A DNA stretch of 64,000 bases from Symsagittifera roscoffensis (taxonomy: Eukaryota > Xenacoelomorpha > Acoela > Convolutidae), in NCBI RefSeq assembly GCF_963678635.1, contig NC_087071.1, forward strand, positions 45,123,095 to 45,187,094, in the 5' to 3' direction. Position numbers and translations under genes: made by a program. Below, piece after piece: positions 22,287-34,167 of this stretch. The notes below the pieces were generated by a model, which saw nothing but the letters and a program-made list of their open reading frames with translations, was not told the origin of the DNA and ran no database searches. Numbering within the stretch: the stretch's first letter is position 1; each line of letters begins with the position of its first letter.

Positions 22287-23581
22287 TTATGTCGTAACCA
22301 TCCAGCTTTGATCCATTGAGTATGTTTTCAGCCAAGAGAGTGATCTGCTGTCAACCCGTAGCGTGAATGGCTCACTGCCTAGGTATGCTCTGTATTTCTC
22401 CGCGAAGGTGACCACCGCAAACTTATGCGCCTTGGGCGGTCCGTATTTCATTTCCGTGTCGGTGAGGACTTTGCTGCCGTATGTTAATGGTCTCAAGACG
22501 CTCTTGCCATTCCATTCTTGCTCTTGATGGAGTATGCCAGAAATTGTGACCACTCAAGCTCCTGTGTCCAGGACATGCATGTCCATCTCTGTATGCATGT
22601 CCAATACCGGAGCCTCACACAACTCTGGTTTTATTTGTTGAAAGGACTCCTCTGCTGCGTTATTCCACGTGAACTTCTTGCCCTTGTGTCTCATGAGTTG
22701 TTGCATCGGGTATACCTTGTCCGCGTAACCCTTGATGAACTCTCTATAGTGATTCGCAAAACCAAGAAAGCTCATCTACAGATATTCAGTCATTGGCAAC
22801 TTCCAAGTCGGGACTGCCTCTACAGCATCTGAATCTGGTCGGATGCCATGCTTGTCTACCATCCTCCCGAGGTAATTTATCGAGTTCATCAAGATCTCAC
22901 TTTTCGAGGACTTGCATTTCAATCCTGCCCTTTTTAAAAATGCAAGCACTTTGTCCAATCGCTCGATATGATCTTCCAGGGTTGGCGTCGCAATCACCAC
23001 GTCGTCCACATAAGACATTATCAAGTCCGTCGCTGAATTGTAGCTGTAGCGTTGCATAGGCCGATTGGCGTCCTCTTCCAATGAAACAATCCTAGCTCGC
23101 AAGCAAATCCCATTTTTGTCTCTATCTTAATTTCTTAGTGGTACCTGTCAAAAGGCCGACCCCAGATCAAGAGTTGTGAAAAACTTGGCATCCCCCAATT
23201 TTGAAAGGCTCTCGTCTATCCTCGGGATGTGATGAGCGTCCTTCACCGTAACGGAGTTCAGATATCCGAAGTCAAACAAAACCTCACTTGATCTCTTTTC
23301 TTTTTGGTCATCACTACTCCACACGTCCACTGTGATTTGGTTGGTTCTATCATGTCAAACTCTAGCAAAATTTCTATTTCTTTTCTACATGCATCCAAAT
23401 TGTGTGAGTTCATGCTCTCCGCCCCCTCCCTGTGCGGTACCGCCGACTCCTCTTGTTCTATTTTATGCTCAACGAAATTAGAGCACCCGATATCCGCTTT
23501 GTGTCTCGAAAAGACGTCCTGATTCCTACCTAACACATCCTTGATGGCTTCGTACTGTTCGTCCGTTACTTTCCACCTCAA
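22287..23581 (-). pseudogene. Gypsy copy B: reverse transcriptase and RNase H
   Basis: The minus strand gives, in order, YEAIKDVLGRNQDVFSRHK, then AHHIPRIDESLSKLG and FFTTLDLGSAF (first catalytic Asp), then MSYVDDVVIATPTLEDH (YVDD catalytic motif). INYLGRMVDKHGIRPD, MSFLGFANHYREFIKGY and an RNase H segment (LRPLTYGSKVLTDTE, FTLRVDSRSLSWL) follow. These are standard Ty3/gypsy features. The reading frame changes at about 23258-23330, 23102 and 22775, and stops lie between the pieces. Confidence 0.9.
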
Positions 23582-24042
23582 GTTTCCACTTTCTGGTAAT
23601 ATCGGTATTCCATTTCCAGTTCCTCTGGCGTAGGCCTTTCTGGAAAATTCGAACAGTTTTCTGACTTAAGTGAATTGATAAGACACCTGTTGAAACTTTT
23701 TTCGCTTCAATCTACTCAAGATACAAATCTTGTCCTTATGATTTGAACAATCAAGAACTTCATACTTTTCAACAATTTCAGTCATTTAATATTTAGTTTT
23801 CTCCGGCAATGCGTATCCCAGTTTCCCCCTTTCTGGATTGTGATTGGTACATCAAGAGTATTCAATAAAACACTGTCGCAGAGGCCACTCTTGGTGATCG
23901 AGAATGATCTTGCTAAAATAGCAGAACTTTGGCTATTTGGATTTGGTACTATACATACATCCTTATTATCACTGAAATCATTCTTTAGTTATTCATTCTC
24001 AAATATACCATTGCAGCCTCATTAGCTTTCAACCTCACCCTT

Positions 24043-24627
24043 CTACTGAAGAAAACTGGAGCTTTGCTCTCCTTTGTCAGTATCAATTTTACCGGGTTTA
24101 TTAAGTACTTTCGGATTTCGAATCCTGAACATCGCATTGTCAAGATCATTTAATACATCGGATTTCCTTATAAAAATCCTGCCTACAAAGAATTGATCCG
24201 TTTCTTCCACCACAGAAAAGCCCATACACAATTTGCGTTTCCCCAAATTTAGTGCTATCATCGGTGTTCTAGCAAAAACCCTCATTGCCCCCTTGTTTGC
24301 AGCTGACAGCCGGATTCTGGAGTCTATTAGGTCTTTTTTGTCAAATCCCATCCGTCTCCATGTTTCTATTGATATCACGCTTAAGACAGCTCGCGTATCC
24401 AGTAGTCCCCTAAATCGCGTCTTTCTTCCATTTATATTTAGTAAATGTGCGGTCACGTCTGCTTCTGTTCCCAAGTGCATGGCGTCTTCCTCTAGCATGG
24501 CACAATGTCCAGTCGATCTCACTTTGAGTTCCTCTCGACCAACAAAAATTTGGCCCACCAGGTCCTCGTCCTCGTCGCACGTTATCATCGTCTTTGAAAA
24601 GATATTGATTCCATCTATATTTAGCAT
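24043..24627 (-). pseudogene. Gypsy copy B: aspartic protease
   Basis: A 194-residue open frame contains FRGLLDTRAVLSVIS at the place of the retropepsin active site. The catalytic Asp is kept, but the Gly after Asp-Thr is Arg, which should inactivate it. EDLVGQIFVGREELKV lies before it, and the frame runs on into the linker before RT. Confidence 0.75.
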
Positions 24628-24642
24628 GACCTCGTGTGGACC

Positions 24643-25041
24643 CTACGCCTCAATGTATCTGCTGTCTATTCTTGTAGATTTTCCGCCTCCTCTAGTCAGT
24701 AAAGCTTTGATTGCTCTCGAAGGAGTCTGCAGGCTAATGGTGCGCAAATAGTCTGCATATGCATCTATGTGCATAAATTTTTGGTCACTTGGTTTTCTCA
24801 ATTTCCTCGTTTTTTCTTGGCCACCTACGGTGGTTATTGACATTATTCTCGCCCCTATTTTCGTGATCCCGAAAAGTTTTCCTGTTTCGGTTTTCAAAGT
24901 ATTGCAGTTGCCTCTGATCTTCAGACCGTCGCTTGTCTCAGGTTCGGCTCTTGCTGCTGAAAATGTCTTGTTTCTTTGCTGTTTTTCTATTTCCTGATTC
25001 ACGGTTTGCTCGATCTCCTTTGTTGCCAAATCTTGCTTCAT
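24643..25041 (-). pseudogene. Gypsy copy B: gag-pol linker
   Basis: A 132-residue charged frame (KQDLATKEIEQTVNQEIEKQ at its start) lies between the zinc knuckle and the protease. No domain was recognised, and its position suggests the gag-pol junction. Confidence 0.4.
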
Positions 25042-25426
25042 TTTGTTAATTGTTTCTAGTGCCCCGTCTTTTGATAGCTTATCTCAGGCGCACCTTTTGT
25101 TGCTTCCCCCTTGTTGTTTTTCTTTTCGGTTACCGCTTTCACAAACCTCTTCGATTCCTTTTATTCATTCCGCAAATTCCATATTTATCACGTCCTTGTT
25201 CTGCAAGTCATTCTCAGCCTGTCTATTCTTGGTATTTGGTAGAGCCGCTACCGCTAACTTGGGTTTCGGAAGATTCTGTTGCTTCACTGCCTCTCAAAAC
25301 AGCTGGCAGTCCATTCTGGTTGACACCTTTTTGAATACAGAAGAAACTTCTAGCACCAATCTTGATGATCAAGCCACTATAAAACTCATGTTCTTCCATT
25401 TGGTTCATGTCATCCTCATCTGGTGT

Positions 25427-25859
25427 TTATCCCAGGCTTTTCATCTCCTGTTTAGGAGAGGTGCAAACCGCTACGTGATAATCTGCTGATCCACATTTTG
25501 CACATGACTTTTGCTTGTGCATTTCGTCTCTCGGCTTGTACCACGTCGACCTTTGTTGCTGGCTGCCCCCTTGCAGATTTCGGTTGTCTGAAAACGAATA
25601 CTTCTTCGGTTTTATGAACATGTACTCTCTAGATCTCTTCTGGGATCGTTGCGTTATCTTTCGATAGCGTATAATATGTCGCCAACATTGTTCTTACGTC
25701 GTCACTTTTCACCCCGTCGATGAATATAGATGCAATGCTTAAGTTCCTCCTGTTGGCCGATTCCTCCGGATCACTTCTTCTTCTCAAGCTCTCGAGGTCA
25801 TCCAGAAATCGATCAGCCGATTCGTCATCCCTCTGTCTCCTTTTCTCGAACCTCATCAA
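25427..25859 (-). pseudogene. Gypsy copy B: gag C-terminal part with zinc knuckle
   Basis: The frame 25859-25629 has FEKRRQRDDESADRFLDDLE, the typical end of a Ty3/gypsy capsid domain. The frame 25621-25427 adds CAKCGSADYHVAVC, a CX2CX4HX4C zinc knuckle. The upstream gag part is missing. Confidence 0.8.
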
Positions 25860-25939
25860 TCATAGCTTGATACCCCTTCAATCCAGATTCGAAACGATTC
25901 AACGTAACTTCGAAAAATTTTATTTACCTTCCCAGGACC

Positions 25940-26695
25940 AAGAGATGGGACACTTATATTATTCTCGCAGGACTCAACTCCTGGGACACTTAGCTTACTC
26001 TTCCAGTACTCAAGTGTTGGGATCTTTAAATTTACTATCCAAGGACTCAAGTGTTAGGAACTTAATTTACTCATCCACGACTCAATTGTTGGGACCTTTA
26101 ATTTGCTCTCCCAGGACTCAAGTACTGGGACCTTCAACTTTCTATCCCAGGACCCAAGTGTTGGATCAACTAATTTTTTCTCCCAGGCCTAAGTGTTGGG
26201 AAACTTAATTTATTCTCCCAGGGCTCAAGTGTTGGGAAACTTAATTTAATATCCCAGGACTCAAGTGTTGGAACACTTAATTTACTCTCCCAGGACTATG
26301 TATTGGGACACTTATTTTATTCTCCCAGGACTCAAGTGTTGGGACCTTTAATTTACTATCCCAGGACTCAAGTGTCGGCACCTTTAATTTACTCTCCCAG
26401 GACTCACGTGTTGGGACCCTCAATTTACTATATCAGGACTCAAGTGTTGGGACCCTTAATTGACTCTCCCAGGGTTCACTTGTTGGGACCCTTAATTTAA
26501 TATCACAGGACTCAAGTGTTGGGAAACTTAATTTGCTCTCCCAGGGCTAACTATTAAACACTTAATTTATTCCTCCGGGACTCAAGTGTTGGGACCCTAA
26601 TTTACTATCGCAAGACTCAAGTGTTGGGACCCTCAATTTACTATCCCAGGACTCGAGTGTTGGGACCGTTATTTTATTGTCACAGGACTCCACTA
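25940..26695. repeat. 36-bp minisatellite, about 20 copies
   Basis: The unit reads roughly TCCCAGGACTCAAGTGTTGG followed by GACCTTTAATTTACTA. The period is a multiple of three, so plus-strand ORFs show 12-residue repeats of the type SPRTQVLGPLIY. They look like a by-product, because stops and length changes interrupt them. The array begins next to the truncated gag of gypsy copy B. Confidence 0.9.
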
Positions 26696-26699
26696 GATG

Positions 26700-28870
26700 T
26701 AGTGGTGGGCAGTTGTCTTTTCTTCCCAGTACCGCCTCAGAAGCTTGTTGAAAAAACCCCCACTCCCGAAATTCTCATCAAGATTTAAATGAATTTTTCC
26801 AAAATGTCTTGCTTTTCCTCAATCAACTGCAATTGAAAAGTCCGATTGGGTTTCATACACCAAGTTATGATTGAAAATAAACCTTTTTTTGAAAAACTGT
26901 CAGAAAAATTTCGAAATCTGCTCTAAAAACTCTAAAATGAAACTTTTTTTCTTCCCCCATTATCTTTATTCTGGGTATTTTTCTTCTAAGTTTATTTAAA
27001 AAATCTCTGTTTGCAGTTCCCCCACCCGATTTGGCCAGATCAACTACCTTAACTCGAGTTTACGATAACCTTCGCACTCCAACTCTTGTTTTGAGCCTTT
27101 ATAATGGTCGAGCTAGACTCTGGTTTGTCTAATGTAACTAAATCGACGATGCCGATTGTAGAATTACAGTAACAAGACTCCCCTTTTTTAATTTTCAACC
27201 ACCATCTATTATCCTAACCAACCATCCTGTCTATTCTCCCCCTTTTCTAGCCACCCACTCCAGCTGAAAAACACCTTAAGCGCGATGGGTTCTAAGCCAC
27301 CCAAGAGAAAACCCGTAGAACTTGTTTCCATGATCTGCTCAAGTAAAAACGTTTCCCCAAATTTGTGGGGTGCCGCTTATTCACTTTTATACTTATCTCT
27401 TATAGTATAAAATGGATTTTAACGATACCCGTTTGACCAAACAGCACATACCGGTGATCCTCTCTAGTTTTCATACTGCTTTTGGTAATACTACTGGTAG
27501 TCTCTTCCCAGTAGCGTCCTCTCTTGGTTCTCAGATGTCAATTCTACAAACCACTTTGCCATTTGTCTGGTCATCTCTTCCAGTGAAGTCTCCCAGTGGT
27601 TCTCTAAGGTTGCAAAGCTATCTGAAAACCCTTTAAAAGACCCGCATTCAGGCACCTGCTAAATACTTGGTGTTCTGATTGAAACATTCGGTCTTATGGT
27701 GAAACATTATGAGTATAATTTTGATTAATATAAAGGTCTGATACAACTAATCTGGAAATCAGTGTCACTGTCTTTTTTCAACTTTTTGTGGTTTTTTGAC
27801 CTAAATTAACTTTTTTTTGGGTTTTTGTTTCGCTTTTTATGTTTTAGCCGTTTTTGTTCCCCTAGTGTCCTTCCATACTCGGTCAGGTACGCCTCGTATC
27901 AGGAAGCACACCAAGCAATTTTCACAAGTCTACTTTAAAAGCTATCACGGAACAACCAGAGGGTGGACAAGTTCCAGTTGAACCGTACTACCGGTACTCT
28001 AGAAAGGCATGTAGCCCGGAACTGCGTCAAGTGGGTTCGATCCCGTAGTCTTGGTGTCGTAAAACACCCAGGAGCGCCATAAAAACACTATCTAACAGTT
28101 GTCTGCTTTTGTCACATATGAGGTAAAGAAAAATAGGCTCTATAACTATTGGCTCAAGGGTCAGGGACACTATCTCTTGTGCTTTTATACCTCATTCAGC
28201 CAGAGCCAATTCGGTTCGGGTAAGACATAAGACTACCAAAATCGTGTTACAAAGTAAAAGCCACTACCAAAAAACCCTCGCTCTTGAAATAAGAACCTCC
28301 CCATGACTAGGTCTCTGAATACCTAAAACCCGCGATCGCCATTAAAAACCGGCTTAGAAGCTGTAGTATACATTAGATTTGTTCGACAATAGACCTTTGA
28401 TCCATTTCAGATGAATCAACCTAAAACTCGCCTTATCTCAACATAATCACGTAAAATGCACTCTAGAAAATAAAATAAAGACTCGCAGAGTGACGCGACT
28501 CAAGATTTAGGTAACTAATATGAGTAAAGCAACTCTAGAGTTTTTTTTTGTAACGAGTAGTTTTAACTCAAGAGAAATAGTTTCCTGAACCAATGGGCAG
28601 CTTGACTTGTCCGCCTGCCCAATCAAAATCATCTCTCAGCCAGCGATGGTACTGTCGTAGGAATTCGCGATACTCTCTGTCAGGAACACGACAGTTCTAC
28701 TCGAAATGTTGTTTTCCTTAAATTGCGAAAAGCAATCTTCTCTAGTATTCTGAATAAGTTAATTTCCGAATTGCATTTTTCGCGAGAAATTTAAGCTTGA
28801 CATGGTCGATTCAATTTTTTTTAAAACAAAATTTTTTTCCAAAATCAAAGTCAAACTTCCAAATATGACA
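26700..28870. other. Intergenic stretch; possible SINE-like fragment
   Basis: No gene was recognised. Near 28028-28060 a B-box-like GGGTTCGATCCCG lies in a locally GC-richer segment followed by GGTGTCGTAAAACACC. This could be the tail of a tRNA-derived SINE, but no convincing A-box lies upstream. A 74-residue plus-strand ORF at 27412-27636 has no recognisable features. Confidence 0.35.
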
Positions 28871-29806
28871 CTAATCATGAATGAAAAGGGTTTGTGATAT
28901 AAGTTTTATGTTCATCCAATCGACGAGTCGAGACAAATATTCCCGGTTGGAAAAATGGGTTAACTGGGTTGAAGCGGAACGATTTGAAACCAGCAGCACT
29001 CGGTATCGGTTCGGTTTTCGTGCAGACTGAAACTTTTTGGTTGTTTTGTTCATCAAGCTTTCTGTCCTTTTGGTTCCGTCAAGACTCTCCTCGGGCAAGT
29101 CTAACGATTTTAACTTCCCTTTCATGTTTTCAAGAATCACATTTTCGGTTAAGGTGGCTTCGGCCAATTTAACTTGATTCTGTTTGGCCAACTCTTCCAG
29201 TTCTAATAGAGCTTTCTTTTATTCCAAGCGAAGTTTAGCTTCATATTATCGCTCTATTTCTTCACGGCGCAAGGTTGCAATTTTCAGCTCTCGAATTCTT
29301 TGGCTAGAAGTTTTTGACGCAGATAAATCCTTTGAAGCTTCCACATGACTTTTGTATCATATGGTTGCAGAGCTTGGTAATTTAAAACTTTCAAACTGGC
29401 TAAGGGTCTGTTTCTGTCGGGCTTTAGTCAGAATTTCATCGTTTCTGTGTGTTAAAAGCTCTAACCAAATTTCCAGTGCTGCTTTGCCCGTCTCTTGTGG
29501 AGTTAAAAAGAGGTTTTCTTCATTTTTGGAGACGGATTTTTTCGAGCATTCTTTACAACTTTGAAACCTTTTTTTGATTTTAAAACTGCGATCTTCCCGT
29601 TCAATGGCCTCAAGTATGCACTCATGGTTTGTATCTAGCTCTTTTTCAAGCTTCGTTCTAGCTACCGTGAGACGGTTGATCTTATCGGCAAAATCGGACG
29701 CCATTGCTGGCGGAGACGAGGGAACGTTCGCGGTAACCAAAGATGGGTCATTAGCCATCGTGTAACGAGTGACTACTCTGAGCGTCAGCCAACCCCTGGT
29801 TAGCAC
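28871..29806 (-). pseudogene. Old BEL relic: gag N-terminal segment
   Basis: A minus-strand frame at 29806-29357 contains MANDPSLVTANVPSSPPAMA, then a charged helical region, then TPQETGKAALEIWLELLTHR. This resembles the helical gag N-terminus of the BEL element at 15.1-16.1 kb, which has EPSSALADLDTWLISITCAR in the same relative place. The coiled-coil part continues in pieces to 28871. No DUF1759 or pol follows, so the copy is heavily truncated. Confidence 0.5.
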
Positions 29807-30178
29807 AGCGTAATCAATTCGAAAAGATTCTGACTGAATAAAAGAATTGCTAAGAGCAATTTTATCCGGCCTATTAAGGTTAACATTAATAAAATTAACA
29901 GATAAAATATGCTATTATTTCAATAACTTTAATTTCAAATTAATTCAAATAAAAATATTTGACCTAATAAACTAAAAAATTTTAATAATTTTTCAAAGAC
30001 TTTGAAATAAAACGGACCACTTGTTTTTCGGGGAGATTCTGCGCGTCCAATTTAGTTTGCTTCGTTTTGAAAGCTTTTCGTTGATTTTTACCAATGTTTT
30101 CTTTAGTTTTTTCAATTTTCAGCTGTCTCATAAAAGGTTAAAGTTTTCAATTCGAGGCGAGAAACTTGAATCAAAGCC

Positions 30179-30998
30179 TTATATTGTTATTGAATTGTTT
30201 ATCTTTTGCATTTTTTTTAGGATTAAAAATTTTCGAGTTGAAAAAGTTAAAGGAGCAGATTTCTGTAAAACGGGGAGAATTATGTCTGTGCCCTCACGAT
30301 GACAATAAGTCGTTGCACTTTTTCGATTTCCATAATTGTTTAAAAGTCGGTTTAATTGAACAGCAGACAAACATTAAGAATTGCTCACTTATAGATTTGT
30401 TGAATAAGTCATGCCACAAAACAATACTATTCTGAGAAGCTAACTGTGGGTTATTGTGTAAATTATATTGCACGGTCTTCTTTTGATTTTTTGCAAAATA
30501 AATTGAAGAAAGTCCTTTTATGGCTAAACAAAATTTTTTCAACCTATCTCTCATCTTTCCGGATTGAGCTTGTATTGCATAAAAAAGAGAGCTTGCTCCT
30601 AAGTAATTGCTTGTGGGGAACGCTACATTGAGTTTATTCAAGATAAATTCGAGACTCTTAGAAAAAATAATATATGGTAACCTGTTTGGGTGAACTGTAC
30701 GGTTACGTCTGTGTGCACGGTACTGTGCACACCCAAAGATTACGGGTTCAGGCGGTTCGTTTACGGACTGAAACGTAAGTGGGCGCGAGTGGATGCGGAC
30801 AAATTGAGTGTTTTTGATCTGAAAATCAGACAACCACTGGGAGAAAAATTCGAGGTAAGAAATTAGTTCAAGCCAACACACACAACTACGGCGAAGAACG
30901 GGCAGTGACTTTGGGAGAACGTTTTTGGGGTTGATATGCGACGTTTTGCTATCGGACCGATTCAAAAATTTTGTACTAGTAAGGTCGAGTTGAGTCAA
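30179..30998 (-). pseudogene. Old BEL relic: accessory protein upstream of gag
   Basis: A 234-residue open frame (30998-30294) ends with a segment containing NSIVLWHDLFNKSIS. After a frameshift near 30,310, the frame 30370-30179 continues with TYCHREGTDIILPVL. Both match, in the same order, the accessory ORF at 16390-16871 of the younger BEL element (NDIIIWHDLINNSIS and EYCQQVETPNIYDLL). It lies about 400 bp upstream of the gag-like relic, the same gene order as the younger copy. The N-terminal 150 residues have no counterpart that I could find in the younger copy, and the protein's activity is unknown. Confidence 0.55.
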
Positions 30999-31019
30999 CT
31001 AATGTAAGTTTCAGACAAC

Positions 31020-32320
31020 CCCTAGGAGTAAACAAAAGTCGGGCGGAGGCAATAGTGTTTGATTTTTAGAACATAAAGATCCAAAACTTTGGTGTTTTAC
31101 TGCCTTCTGGGCAAATAAATGTGAATTTTGGCCATAACATTTCTGAGGTTTTCGAAACTTTTTCGAAGTCCCTAAAAATTTAGTTATGAAAAGCCTTTAG
31201 CAGTTATTTCTAGGTTTTTGGAATATTTTTGCCTAAGCTAGATTAACAAGTGTTCAGGAGTTACGGTCGGTATTGGTTTGGTTTGTACTGAAAATTGATT
31301 GTACAAAAGTTTACAACAACACAATGGATTTACAGCTTAACGTTCTCACAATTTTTTTTCTACTGTTTTTTCTTTTCTTGGAAATTTTGGTCTCCAATGT
31401 CAGTCGGCGTCAAGTTGTGGTGCATATTGACAGACTTCCAGTGCAGTTGCATTGTCGTCTTGCTCCTGGTTAAAACACCTCTGTCGACATTGAAGAAACT
31501 CAGTAAATTGAAAGACCTCAGCAGACAGAATGAACAAGCATTCGGATATGTATCTACCGATACATTTTTGACAGTGTAGGAACACAAATGGAAGGAAAAC
31601 TTTATGATTGGATTTTTTTTCCCGAGCAAGTTTTTCCCGAGCAAGAATTTTTTTTCCCTTTTATTTACCGAGCAAGTAGCCATTTTTACGATAAATTGGG
31701 AAAATAGGGCAGTAAATATTTTTTCTCGACTTTCCGAGACATCAAGGATGGTTGGGAAAAACTCAAAATAACTTTTGAGTTCATAGTTTACTGAATACTT
31801 GGTAACATTTTTCCCTATAACTCGAACAATTATTTTTTATTGATAAGCTTTCACGGTTGTTTAGCAACTAGGGAATATGGGGACTTAAACAACTCATCAA
31901 ACAATTTCACTTTGTTATTTTACATGGGGTAGGGAAACTGGGAAAGAGCTAACTGGAAAAGAGCCAAAACTTGAATCACTCTATAACATCGCTCAATGAA
32001 TTTGAATTATGGTTGTTTATTAAAAAGATTGTTTCGTTTTGAGTTTTTTTTTCAAACAAGGTCTAACGACTGATTTCCAGTTTCCCACCTCCATCCTGAA
32101 AAGACAAAACAAAGCTGCTCAAAATGGTTCACACGGCAATTTGCATCTGAGAAAAATTGTAAAAATTTGTTCGCCTGTTCACGCTGGCAGATTTTGATGC
32201 AGTTTTCAATGCAAATAATTTTAAATAGTCTTTTTTTATAATGAGTTTCAAAAAAAACCAAGGGGGACTGGAAAAGAGCACTCTTCTTTTTTGAACAAGT
32301 TCTCACCATTCCAAACCTTT
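31020..32320. other. Intergenic, AT-rich
   Basis: No convincing gene was found. The motif ACTGGAAAAGAGC occurs at about 31950 and 32270. Short T-rich tracts and CCGAGCAAG repeats lie near 31620-31675. Confidence 0.4.
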
Positions 32321-32322
32321 AG

Positions 32323-32487
32323 TTCTTCCATCACGAATGCCTACTGTTCGCCCTATCGAGGCTTCTTCGTAGCAGTGAAAGTGTACGACTCCGGGTCAAC
32401 CACCTACGACAAATGCGGTGGCAGCATCATTGGAATGTACCACGTGCTCACCGCTGCCCACTGCGTTAGCAAAGTGAACACCAAATA
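32323..32487 (+). pseudogene. Trypsin-like serine protease pseudogene: His exon
   Basis: The exon follows an acceptor-like CCAAACCTTTAG and encodes NAYCSPYRGFFVAVKV, then CGGSIIGMYHVLTAAHCV, with the catalytic His in the standard TAAHC motif. It ends at a stop within 10 codons, and the only nearby GT donor is weak. The IVGG activation site should lie in an upstream exon, which I did not find. Confidence 0.7.
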
Positions 32488-34160
32488 AAATTTGTTTCGT
32501 TCTTTTCAAGTTCACCTATTTCTTTGATTTTAATGACCCTGGAAAAAATTCATATTCAAGTTTTTTGAACAATCAATCTAAGTTTTGACCCATTCTGTCT
32601 TAATTCATCATTTATTCAAAATTTTTTCACGTTTTTGCACAGAGAATTTTGGGCATTTGGGCGTTTTCTTCTTTTTAAGACAAAATTTTAGTTAAAAAAG
32701 AACCAAAAAAATTTTATATGGAATGACAATATTAAAAAACCCACGTATAGTTAGCAAGCTCTAACGTCAACTAATTCCAGTTGTACAAAACTGTTTCTGA
32801 AACGTTATTGAAAAAAGTTTGTTGCTCTAGCAATGAGTAAAAATTACTATGATAGAGTGGTCCCTTGAAGTCCCTTGAGAAAAATACACCTGAAGCACTC
32901 AAATCATTTAGGAAGTATAATTTTGCGATTCAGAAAAATGTTGCGGTATAATTTCAAACAAATTTTATGTTTTCAAACACATATTTTAAAAAAACTTCAC
33001 AGAAACCATCCTCACCATTTTAGGGTAGAAAATTCAGAAAAAAAATCCAAAATTGAGTTGTGATTATAAATAATTTAACCCAATTATGGTTGCTAAACCG
33101 TAAAATAGGTTGAATCGCGGATATTTCTCGATTTACACAAAATATTAGTTACGGTTTTTAATCTGAAAAATTTGTCAAAATTATAACATGCAAAATGCAT
33201 GCGGGAGATATCTATCATACTTGCTTTTCCATCCTGCGATCCTTGTAGTACCAAAATGACAACATTTTAAAGCAAATTTTCGTAGGGACAGCTTTTGTAA
33301 GTAACTTTATACGCTAATTTAGTAGGTATTTTTCCAAGAAAACCTGGAAAGCAGACAAATTTTTGGACTCTGATTTTTGTTGATTATGATCAATGGTAGA
33401 ATTCTCCAATAAATAGAAAAACAAAGGATTTGACAATTTAATAAAACTTGAAAGTTGACTCGCAAAAAGAACGATCTTACGACTTTTGATGTTAAGCTAA
33501 TTCAATTTCGGCTCTTTTCCTTCCCTTCACCTCACGCTAACATTAACTTTATGGTGTAAAGAGTGGTTTTAGAGGGTCGATTTTGTTTGTTATAACCTTA
33601 TTAGTCTGTCAATTTTCATTACAATCGAACAAGGTGAACAAAGTTTCTACTTGTAAAAGTGAATAAAGTATGAGGGGGAAAAAGGAAAAAAAACCTCATT
33701 TTCGAATGATTTGCACTAACAAATAAACATCAAAAATTATCATCCTTTCTTCCAACCTGGTCAAAAAAGATCATCCAACTCAGCGTCCAGTTTGCATTAA
33801 ATTTGCTACAAGCGTGTCAAACGCTTGATTGGCTAACAGTTCCAACTGGTTAACCCAAACAAACAGCTTGAAATAATTTTTTTGTTACCTTAAGTGTACA
33901 AAACTAGTTGTAAAAAGTATGCAATAAAGTGTAAAGTGTACTTTTTGTTTCAGTCAATTTGAGTATAATGGCTCTTTTCCAGCGTCCTTCTTTTGATTCT
34001 TTTTTGGAAATTTAATATATAAAACTCAAACTAAAATAATTTTTCATTTTATAAACTGCGCCAAATTTTCAGCATGAGCAGTTGAACAAAATTTTACTAC
34101 ATTTCTTACCTGCAAAATGCCGCGTGAACAATTTATGAACAATTTTATTTTGTAATTTGA
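32488..34160. other. Intron-like AT-rich stretch between the protease exons
   Basis: Nothing coding was recognised. Two copies of GGCTCTTTTCC occur (near 33512 and 33970), next to sequence resembling dispersed family R. Confidence 0.45.
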
Positions 34161-34167
34161 CGAATGG

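Larger units (their letters stand above)
18266..25930 (-). mobile_element. Ty3/gypsy element copy B, degraded
   Basis: On the minus strand the order is gag end, zinc knuckle, protease, RT, RNase H, integrase, tail and LTR, as expected for Ty3/gypsy. Its last 2.4 kb is closely similar to copy A (4390-6790). The 5' part of gag and the 5' LTR are missing at the 25.9 kb end, where a minisatellite begins. At the 18.27 kb end the leader beyond the LTR is cut by the BEL insertion. Many frameshifts and stops show that it is inactive. Confidence 0.88.

Noticed and set aside
25720-26500. Plus-strand protein with 12-residue repeats
   Set aside because: It follows from the 36-bp minisatellite, whose length changes and stops break the frame. 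It also overlaps antisense to gypsy gag.
28028-28060. Intact tRNA or SINE
   Set aside because: Only a B-box-like word is present. No A-box or second copy is found in the window, so it is noted only as a possible fragment.
31273-31683. Overlapping small ORFs on both strands
   Set aside because: There is no recognisable motif, no consistent splice context, and both strands are open by chance in AT-rich sequence.
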